The notes under the pieces are model-generated. The model did no database searches, had not been told where the DNA came from, and worked only from the letters and a program-made list of their open reading frames with translations. DNA of 64,000 nucleotides, taken from positions 10,356,501-10,420,500 of the forward strand of contig NC_088309.1 of the NCBI RefSeq assembly GCF_910592395.1. The letters run 5' to 3'. The stretch is from Lineus longissimus. Taxonomy: Eukaryota; Nemertea; Pilidiophora; Heteronemertea; Lineidae. Position numbers and translations under genes: made by a program. Below are positions 34,537 to 43,943 of this stretch, in pieces (position 1 is the stretch's first letter; every line of letters starts with the position of its first letter).

Positions 34537-37500
34537 TTACAGTTCATATAAGTAGGGGAAACTACACATGTTATCTCGCAAGTAGGAAGTGGATGGGCGC
34601 TGAAGCGGATTACGTTTCCAGCACTGCTCTACCACCTGGGTGACTGAGGGGTTGATGTCATCTCCAAAGTCGGGAATCACACGACCATTGCCCACGAAAC
34701 GTACAAGCTGCATTTGATTGTAGCCACTGAATGGTTCCTCTGCACAAATGATCTCATACAGAACAAGACCAAGAGAGTAGACATCCGACTTCATCATTGC
34801 CTTCCGATTGAGGATTTCTCCCCTTAATACTTCTGGTGAAGAATATCGAGGAGTCCCACCCTGGACCTGTGAAAGAAAATGAACAAATGTGAAAGTTGGC
34901 CACCTAAAATGGACTGCTAGTGCTGGGATGCCACAGTCACAGAGGAGGTCTGTCAGCTCCCTTTTTTTCACCAAATACTCACGTTAACAAAAACCCTAGA
35001 AGTCAAGTTCCGACCCTGGCCTTCTTATGGTGGGGTGTACCTGCTTTGAGTATTAGTCAAAATGGCAAGCCCCTGTAACCACAAAACCAGATAGCTTTGG
35101 ACAGATCAGAGTAGTGCAGTTCATCTGGGAAATTGAAGACTCCAATAATGAAAACTGCAAATGTTGCTAAATGATCAGCCTCCAACTGCAAGGTATCTTG
35201 GAGAAGGGCAGAACCATCATAACAGTGTGACCAACCACAGCATTACGCATACCTCCACTAAATGACAGTCAACCAGACTGGGCCCAGTTGCTCAATCAGC
35301 ATAAAAGAGAAACACCAGTGTTCCTTCAAAGAAGCATTATTTCTTGCAGTAAATTTCATTAACAATAGCAGTCTTATGACTTAATGCCAATGTTACTGCC
35401 AATGCCAATTGAGCAACTGGGACCTGTACTGTAGATTGCTGAATCCATGACCTTACCTGGCCTGTCTTGGTGGTAGACGCGTCCGCATCGCTCTTCATTA
35501 TACTCAGACCAAAATCAGTGATCTTTGCAACATATTGACCCGTTGCCTCCTCATAATTCAACAGGACGTTTTGAGACTTGACATCACAGTGGGCAATGCC
35601 ATTCAAGTGCAGGTAATCCAGACCATTGACGACCTGGCTCATGATCGACAGTTTCCCCTCCTCGGAAATGTCATCATCCTCCATGTGGATCTGGAACAAG
35701 TAAGGTAGGATGTTGATATTGTCCATCCCATTTTTTCCGAGGTCTTCCTCGCTTCCTCCCTCCAGGAACCGAGCCTTGCAAGACAGTCTTTATCACATTA
35801 CATTCACACTGTTCACGCCAGCTTAAGGAATATAATTATCACTAAATCAAATGCAACTAGACCCCAAAGCTAATTGTGAATACCGGTCACCTGAGGATTA
35901 CAAATTTGACCCCAAGCTCCTGCCAACAGTTCCCCTTTAAAGCCTATATTCACAATCAGATTCAATGAATTACCTTCTGAAACAGGCTCTTCTCCATGTA
36001 TTCCATGACAATAGCAACTTTGGGTGTAACAACACATGCGCCAAGGAACTTAACAATGTTCGGGTGGTCGAGCATGCAGAAAACACGGATTTCAGAATGG
36101 AATTCCTTTAGGCATTTCTGCGACACCCTCTGGACCCGCAGTTTCTTGACGGCAACAACAGTTCCCTTCCACTCAGCAAAGTAGACATCGCCAAAGCCAC
36201 CATGCCCGATCTTTTTCTTCAGATCCAATTCCTTGAAGATGATTCTCTCGCCCTGATAGCTCTGCATGAGGGCACGAGATGTCGAAGGCTTTCTGTTTGT
36301 GTGGGATTTTTCCTGCCACAAGCGGACCTCTTCCATACGGTGAATGACATCAATCACCTGTTGAGTTGTCTCTTTTTGGGTTTCTGGATCAGATGGACCA
36401 TAATCAAAGTCCATGTCATCATCCTAGAAAAGAAAAGTACACATGAATTTGAAGGTACATGTATATATAAATGTTTAGACATATTATAATAATAGAGGTG
36501 GAAGGTAGACCCTCCTGCTGCAATTACATCATGTAATATACCATACAAGTACATCAACAGCCAAATCAACCATCACATTGTTCAGATCTCACCTGCATAG
36601 CATGATCTAAAGAGAGATGTACATGTACTCACAGGATTGGCTAAGAAGCGATACAGGAGGTCCCGAGAAGCTTGCCATCTTTTTGATGTCTGGCGAGGTG
36701 TGACAAGTCTTGACTGTGACAATTTTGAGGAGCGGGAAACCACCATGCTACCCAATGGTAAGCCAACACGCCCAATCCTGCGATTAAAGTCGTTGTCTTT
36801 ATAGACTCGGAATTGTAAATCGCGGGAGCTGGATGCACTCTTAGATACTACGGCTGTTCCTGCAAATAATATTTTATAACATATTAGAAAGCTACAATTT
36901 CCTTGAATGCTTAAAAGGATTCTATAGGCAGCAGCTAGGTAGGCAAGATAAAGTTACAAAGAGTCACCAATAGGGGTCTCTCCACTCTCACAGTACGTCA
37001 AAACTATTCAGGCTTGTACCAGGAATACATTTAGTGCTGAATCAAACATGACCCAGTGCTGTTACAGTGCATATAAGATGGAATATTTAACCCCCTGATC
37101 CTGCCTATAGTCCCCCTTTAAAGTGCTATCTAACATGGGTCCATTGGAACGCTTTGGCTTTCTAGCATATAATATACTAAATAAATCTCTGTATAATTTA
37201 GATATCATATCTTTACATGGATTTTCTCTGTGCTGCCTTGTACATTGCCTCACCGCAACCAACGATAGCAATATGACACTAGAGTTCACTTGCCTTTCTC
37301 TAAACCAACTCGTCCCAACCTTCGATTGTAGTCGTTATCAACATAGGTTGATGACAATCCAGACCCAGAAGGTCCAAATTCAGACAAAACGGCTGTTCCA
37401 TGCGGCAAACCAACTCGACCCAAACTTCGATTTAAAGCGTTATCCACATACGTCTTGGGAGATGCCCCATTTCCATATGCTGCCGAAGAGGATCTCGATG

Positions 37501-38053
37501 CGACAGCTGTTCCGTGCTCCATTCCTACACGTCCAAGGCTACGGTTGTACGAGTTATCCACATACGTCTTAGGTGACCCTGAGTAGCCAGAAGACACTCC
37601 ACTAGCAGACGACCTCGACACAACAGCAGTTCCGTGCTCCATTCCTACACGTCCAAGGCTACGGTTGTACGAGTTATCCACATACGTCTTAGGTGACCCT
37701 GAGTAGCCAGAAGACACTCCACTAGCAGACGACCTCGACACAACAGCAGTTCCGTGCTCCATTCCTACACGTCCAAGGCTACGGTTGTACGAGTTATCCA
37801 CATACGTCTTAGGTGACCCCGAGTAGCCAGAAGACACTCCACTAGCAGACGACCTCGACACAACAGCAGTTCCGTGCTCCATTCCTACACGTCCAAGGCT
37901 ACGGTTGTACGAGTTGTCTACGTAGGTCTTGGTCGAGCCATACCCACCGAAACTGCTCCCACTAGAACCTCTGGACACCGGCATGCTCCCGACAACCATG
38001 CCCACACGGCCAAGCCTACGGTTGGAAGCGTTGTCGACATAGTTTCGTGGCAT
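34537..38053 (-). CDS. TKL-type protein kinase with N-terminal YVDN/LGRVG tandem repeats
   Basis: Five coding exons, minus strand: 38053-37294, 36859-36633, 36423-35974, 35690-35457 and 34866-34537 (TAA); 666 aa, phases fit. Residues 1-290 hold eight repeats of YVDNxxNRxLGRVG (first Tyr at 5, 44, 84, 124, 164, 202, 237, 273), joined by Ser/Gly-rich linkers with GTAVVSRS. A short charged linker follows. The kinase domain runs from about 390 to 660: P-loop KIGHGGFGDVY, VAVKK (K422), EFHSE (E440), catalytic loop HCDVKSQN (D515), DFG (D538), GTPRYSSPE and SDVYSLG. The lysine, glutamate, both aspartates and glycine loop are intact, so it should be catalytic. Arg of HRD is Cys, making it a non-RD kinase. 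Sequence style is TKL (RIPK/MLK/LRRK side), probably Ser/Thr. I do not recognise the repeat family. The first intron uses a GC donor. A 5' UTR acceptor lies at 38069, so a non-coding first exon is upstream. Confidence 0.9.
37294..38053 (-). repeat. Coding 120-bp tandem repeats in the kinase N-terminus
   Basis: Exon 1 carries seven repeat units and part of an eighth. The central ones have an exact period of 120 bp: 37561-37680 and 37681-37800 read identically, and 37801-37920 differs by at most a few bases at its edge and one internal C/T. The outer units (38 and 35 residues, or with diverged linkers) are older. Each central unit encodes 40 residues with the core DNSYNRSLGRVG and the linker SRSSASGVSSGYSGSPK. 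Confidence 0.95.
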
Positions 38054-38166
38054 TGCGTTTGCTTATTCCTGCCAAAAATGAAAAGTAGCAAGGGACTAAA
38101 ACCAGATGACAGAAGAGATGGAAGTCATGAAGTAGGCCTAAAAGAAAGCACACAGACATACACAAT

Positions 38167-38340
38167 TACAGTAGAACCTCCCCATAATAAATAATTATCT
38201 AGTGCTGTGCTTAATGGAAAGGTGTCCTGATTAGAGAGGTCAAATTGAATGGAAACAACCAATTTGGGACCAAAACTAGTGTCCTTAATAGAGGGGCTGT
38301 CCTTTATAGAGAGGTGTCCGCTAAGGGAGGTTCCACTGTA
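38167..38340. mobile_element. TACAGT-ended MITE, copy 2 (5' of the kinase gene)
   Basis: A 174-bp element starting TACAGTAGAACCTCC and ending GTCCGCTAAGGGAGG then TTCCACTGTA, inverted relative to copy 1. It sits about 100 bp upstream of the kinase's 5' UTR splice acceptor, so probably in the 5' UTR intron. It shares GTCAAATTGAATGGAAACAA with copy 3. Confidence 0.85.
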
Positions 38341-38469
38341 CATATAAAAAGTTTTTTTTTCGAGGTCCTACTAAAACATGCTGTTAGATGGAAAGACTGA
38401 CCACAGGCCACTAAATCCAGGGTAAGGGGGATAAGATCCCCCCCCCCCCAGAATAGTCAATGATGAAGC

Positions 38470-38567
38470 ACAGGCCTCTGAAGCCTAGTTAACAGGATTC
38501 ATCTCCTTTCCTGGCTCATCCCATTATTAAGCCCGATAATCCCGCTAAGTAGGCTTCAGGGGCCTGT
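38470..38567. repeat. Short imperfect inverted repeat
   Basis: ACAGGCCTCTGAAGCCTAG at the left is complemented by CTAAGTAGGCTTCAGGGGCC then TGT at the right (about 18 of 22 matching), with a loop of about 55 bp. It is probably a small MITE remnant and follows a C10 homopolymer near 38440. Confidence 0.4.
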
Positions 38568-39336
38568 GGATGAAGGTAGAAGAAAGAAACGTTGCTCAGA
38601 CATGTCAGAAGGAATCTACAGAGGTCCTGCCATTAGACCTCTGTACAGTGGATTTCTTGCTCCCTCTTCTAAATTCTTTTACAAACCCATTATTTTCTCA
38701 TCCCCGATTGAGTGGCCTGTGTAAGGATAATATCTTTCTAATAGTTTGTCAAGTCTGAAGTTTGACATATGTTTTTCAGCGGCGTTTCTCACTTTCAGCA
38801 TTCCCAGTTTCTTCTACATGATAATAGATAGATATAGGACATGTAAGCCTATATAGGCCTATACAGTCAAACAAAGTGAAAATATCTACGGGTAGTAGCC
38901 TACCACGACCGGGTACAGCATGTTATAATGAAATCACTCGGCTGACTCTTACAGAGTATTGTAATTACCCTATAGGTTCCAATACGTTGAGTGTCAAGCC
39001 TCTTGATTGACTTGAAAGATGATTCGGTCCCGGATTCGATGAAGACAGGATATGCGACGGCGGGTGGGGAATCCCGCAGACTGATGTACACGACACGGGT
39101 ACAACGCGTGCTGGAATACAGAGCGTGTCGATAGTACGAAAAAAAGGGGGTCACATGTTCAAGCGGCGGGGCGCGGGAATTAAATTCGTTCTGTGACGTC
39201 ACAATCTGACCATCTGACCATTGGCTGATACATCCTGAGATATAGGTTTTTTATACTCCTACCTCTCGTATGCTCCTTGAAATATCAAGAGGCGCAGGGT
39301 GGAGTATATTGAAAATCAGTGATGTCAGGATTTGGC
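38568..39336. promoter_or_regulatory. Upstream region of the kinase gene
   Basis: No coding exons recognised. The spliced 5' UTR of the kinase means its promoter is somewhere in or beyond this stretch. A relatively GC- and CpG-richer segment around 39030-39200 (GGTACAACGCGTGC, GCGGCGGGGCGCGGG, GTGACGTCAC) is the best candidate. Confidence 0.4.
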
Positions 39337-39461
39337 TGGTGATATGAATAAAGTCTAGCAAATGCTTTTGCTTCAATTTTGTACAGAAAGGCCTAGTGTA
39401 AATGTACATGAGAGTGTTAGATAAAAGCATATGCTCGTCTTAATTCATATAATATCACCCA
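39337..39461. mobile_element. Foldback element of the GGTGATATGAATAAAG family, degraded copy
   Basis: The left arm GGTGATATGAATAAAGTCTA then GCAAATGC is mirrored by the right arm GCATATGCTCGTCTTAATTC then ATATAATATCACCC, with small indels. The interior CAGAAAGGCCTAGTGTAAAT is the reverse complement of the interior of the copy at 52368-52487, so the same element is present in the opposite orientation. Confidence 0.8.
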
Positions 39462-39949
39462 GTGTCACTTCAGGGCCCTTGGCTTGGCCATGCCCCCATC
39501 CATTTTATGGCCCATAGGCCTTGACACTGCTGGGGTGGTGGGAGGGGAGGGGATCTATCTGAGTTTGCTTTGGCTGGTTACCAGCACATGGATCCGCCCA
39601 GGAATGAGTGTTCTAGACCACAGTAGGCCTACAGAGAAGGTCCATGCCATTTAGACATCCAGAGGACATCACAATCTTAATCTGTATTCAACCAGACTAT
39701 ATGGACATTTTAGGAGAGATGCTGCCCATTTATCAACAACAATCCCTTTCAGAGGTGATGTGGGCCAGCGGATTCATAATGTGAACATCTTCGGTGTGAT
39801 ACTAAAACCATATTGCTTGCTTGTGATCTTCAACAACTCACTTTACTGCAGTCCAGAATCAAAGTAACTTCCTTGATCATCCTTTGAATGAGACATGAAA
39901 TACATGTTCTTCGTACCTGGTGTCTATGCCTGTGGGCAGGGAAAAGATG

Positions 39950-41887
39950 ATCTCCAAGTGATCAGTATCTTCTTTCATGAAACGTTGGGCCAAGTTACCA
40001 AGCCAGTGACTCCTACTGGTACACATAGGAAGTGGTAAGATACAAATGCCCAACAAATGAAGATGCTCTCCAAGTGAACTGAACAGTATCTTCTTTCATG
40101 TAACGTTGGGCCCAGTTACCAAGCCAGTGACCCCTACTGTGGTACACATAGGAAGTGGTAAGATACAAATGCCCAACAAATGAAGATGCTATCCAAGTGA
40201 ACTGAACAGTATCTTCTTTCATGCAACGTTGGGCCCAGTCACCAAGCCAGTGACCCCTACTGTGGTACACATAGGAAGTGGTAAGATACAAATGCCCAAC
40301 AAATGAAGATGCTATCCAAGTGAACTGAACAGTATTTTCTTTCATGTAACGTTGGGCCAAGTTACCAAGCCAGTGACCCCTACTGGTACACATAGGAAGT
40401 GGTAAGATACAAATGCCCATCAAATGAAGATGCTCTCCAAGTTAACTGAACGGTATCTTCTTTCATGTAACGTTGGGCCCAGTTACCAAGCCAGTGACCT
40501 CTACTGGTACACATAGGAAGTGGTAAGATACAAATGGCCAACAAATGAAGATGCTCTCCAAGTTAACTGAACGGTATCTTCTTTCATGTAACGTTGGGCC
40601 CAGTTACCAAGCCAGTGACCCCTACTGGTACACATAGGAAGTGGTAAGATACAAATGCCCAACAAATGAAGATGCTCTCCAAGTGAACTGAACAGTATCT
40701 TCTTTCATGTAACGTTGGGCCCAGTTACCAAGCCAGTGACCCCTACTGTGGTACACATAGGAAGTGGTAAGATACAAATGCCCAACAAATGAAGATGCTA
40801 TCCAAGTGAACTGAACAGTATCTTCTTTCATGTAACGTTGGGCCCAGTTACCAAGCCAGTGACCCCTACTGTGGTACACATAGGAAGTGGTAAGATACAA
40901 ATGCCCAACAAATGAAGATGCTCTCCAAGTTAACTGAACAGTATCTTCTTTCATGTAACGTTGGGCCCAGTCACCAAGCAAGTGACCCCTACTGTGGTAC
41001 ACATAGGAAGTGGTAAGATACAAATGCCCAACAAATGAAGATGCTATCCAAGTGAACTGAACGGTATCTTCTTTCATGTAACGTTGGGCCCAGTTACCAA
41101 GCCAGTGACCTCTACTGGTACACATAGGAAGTGGTAAGATACAAATGCCCAACAAATGAAGATGCTATCCAAGTGAACTGAACAGTATCTTCTTTCATGT
41201 AACGTTGGGCCCAGTTACCAAGCCAGTGACCTCTACTGGTACACAAAGGAAGTGGTAAGATACAAATGCCCAACAAATGAAGATGCTATCCAAGTGAACT
41301 GAACAGTATCTTCTTTCATGTAACGTTGGGCCAAGTTACTAAGCCAGTGACCCCTACTGGTACACAAAGGAAGTGGTAAGATACAAATGCCCATCAAATG
41401 AAGATGCTCTCCAAGTTAACTGAACGGTATCTTCTTTCATGTAACGTTGGGCCCAGTTACCAAGCCAGTGACCTCTACTGGTACACATAGGAAGTGGTAA
41501 GATACAAATGGCCAACAAATGAAGATGCTCTCCAAGTTAACTGAACGGTATCTTCTTTCATGTAACGTTGGGCCAAGTTACCAAGCCAGTGACCCCTACT
41601 GGTACACATAGGAAGTGGTAAGATACAAATGCCCAACAAATGAAGATGCTCTCCAAGTTAACTGAACGGTATCTTCTTTCATGTAACGTTGGGCCCAGTT
41701 ACCAAGCCAGTGACCCCCTACTGGTACACATAGGAAGTGGTAAGATACAAATGCCCAACAAATGAAGATGCTCTCCAAGTTAACTGAACAGTATCTTCTT
41801 TCATGTAACGTTGGGCCAAGTTACCAAGCCAGTGACCCCTACTGGTACACATAGGAAGTGCTAAGATACAAATGCCCAACAAATGAA
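39950..41887. repeat. Satellite block C, about 16 units of 121/123 bp
   Basis: Each unit holds CAGTATCTTCTTTCATGTAA, CGTTGGGCCCAGTTACCAAG, CCAGTGACC, GGTACACATAGGAAGTGG and AAATGCCCAACAAATGAAG. Spacing of the AACGTTGGG word is 123 bp where the unit has CTACTGTGGTACAC and 121 bp where it has CTACTGGTACAC. Because 123 is divisible by three, minus-strand frames of up to 177 codons stay open; there is no other sign of coding. The block is unrelated in sequence to blocks A and B. Confidence 0.95.
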
Positions 41888-43943
41888 CAGTAGAAAAGAC
41901 CTTTTTATAGTGGCATATGATGTATTTATTGTATCACAATTCACATAAATGCATACAATGTACAGTAACAAAGAATGACAGCTCAAAAGCTGTATGCAAA
42001 TGATAATCATTCATTTCTGTACAATAACAACAGCCAAAAGTTTCTGCCAAATGAAAACCTCGAGTCATTGCCCACTCTCAGTCCCTGTGACTAAAATCAT
42101 AAAATACAGTACCTGAAATACATGCACATGTACACTGTTAAAGTAATTTTTTCAAAAGGCAGTCTACACACTCTTAGAAATCAAGGTTTTTGAGCTTCTA
42201 AAAAGCCTTTAAAGCGGTTTTAGCCGACACAAATATGCACCCGATGGAGGTTTTTTTGTCAAATGAAAAGCTCCAAATGGTTTTTGAGATTCCACTGATG
42301 GATGAATTGTAACCCCTCACACAAAAGTTGTGAAATGTCAGGCTCCCAAAAATAGAGGGGTTTACAGTAGGTTTTCATTTGACTGCAACAATACTTACAA
42401 TTCTAATAAGCATGGACAATACCTGTCTCAATTTTGTCCATATCTAAATCATAGACACTGGCTCTTCGAAACTATGGCAAGAATTGCATTGCAATTTGTT
42501 TTGGAAAGGCGATTCATCAGCAGTCACAGGAGTGTTCTTAGAGTAAATTTAGCATACTCCCCAATTTCTCTGATAAATACGGTAGCAAAAAAGCAATTAG
42601 GACGCATCCAATCAGGCAAAAATTGGCAGACATTGTACTAGTAATCATCAAACTTGTTCATATACCAAACATGAAACTGAACTGGACGGATGGGTGGATG
42701 GATGTAATAATCAACAAAATATATGTAAACAAAAATAGGACTATCTCCACAACAACGACGAAGATAATAAACACATTGACATATTCTGTGCTAAGACATG
42801 TGAGACATCAACTCGCAACCACACTTTATAGGAAGGATAGGAAAGATAGAATGGAGGAATGGTATACATTTCATAACGTTTTTTCTATCCAAATCTTTGT
42901 AACGCCCGCATTGTACCTTGCAAACAGTTATATATGTACTTGTACATAACTTTTTTATCTCCCCTGTTCTTTTTACAGGACAGGTGTTAGAAGGAAGGAT
43001 AAAAATGGACTGAATATTAAAGCTGAGCCCAGCTCAAAGCGTCACAAATTTAATCTAAATCTACTTTTATCTTTGACATTAACTCACACAGGAGGGAAAG
43101 AAATGGATAGCACACACAATGCATTACATTTGCAAAAAAATCATAAAAGGCCAATCTGCATAGGAGTTACCTCAAAATACACTGAAGCTGAAATGCTGAA
43201 ATTCTTTAATATCTCCCATGACCTCTTCCTCCTGAAGGACTCGCAAACAAACGTTGACTTTTGGTATCAATCTAAGACTTAGAAACATAAGTGACCATGG
43301 CATTGTGACTGAATCTCAGACAATGAAGACATGGCCCTCAACCGCTCTCTTCCCTGTGATGAAATTGTTATTTAGTCTTTTTCAGTTTCAGTGTATTTTG
43401 AGATGTTCCCTCAGTCATGTCCAAGGGGTAGTTTCATGATAAACATAGACAATGCACTGCAACAACCCAATGAACCATTAAATTCCAGTCCACTATAAAA
43501 GGAGGCGGAGTACAGTCTGATATTCACTTCTTGATCACCATCATGGTAACAGGTAGAGGGTCTCGCCGTGCATCATCCTTACACATTATACTATTATGCA
43601 TTAGTTGACTACCAGCAGCAATTCCCTGCCTTCATATGCATTGGAAAATACATTCACTTACTGCAGGCCCACTTATTTTCACAGACCTATATGTTCGCGA
43701 AAACAACAAATTCAAATTTTGCTTCCAGAGAATGACTGCATTTTCCACTCACAAAAGGTTCAAATAATAATCGGGCCAAATTTGTTCATGCCCATGAAGT
43801 TTGCAACTGTACCCCATTTGCGAAAATATTAGGCTTGCAAAAATGAAGGAGTTTACAGTCTTCTCTTTGTTTTGTTCTGATGACCGGCGACTGCATTCAT
43901 GGCATGTTCTCATTTTCTCTTTAGAGGACATATAGTATGCACA
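41888..43943 (-). other. Probable LRRC49 3' UTR region
   Basis: The minus-strand AATAAA (plus TTTATT at 41925-41930) lies 2.0 kb beyond the LRRC49 stop, immediately next to the end of satellite block C. No exon-like or RNA features were found between. The UTR may instead end earlier. Confidence 0.4.

Noticed and set aside
37288-37294. GT donor at AA|GTGAAC for kinase exon 1
   Set aside because: It shifts the frame and meets a stop soon after the join; the GC donor six bases upstream restores the repeat exactly.
40013-41155. Minus-strand frames of 136 and 177 codons with a repeated GHWLGNWAQRYMKE motif
   Set aside because: By-product of satellite block C, whose 123-bp unit is a multiple of three; frames break at every 121-bp unit.
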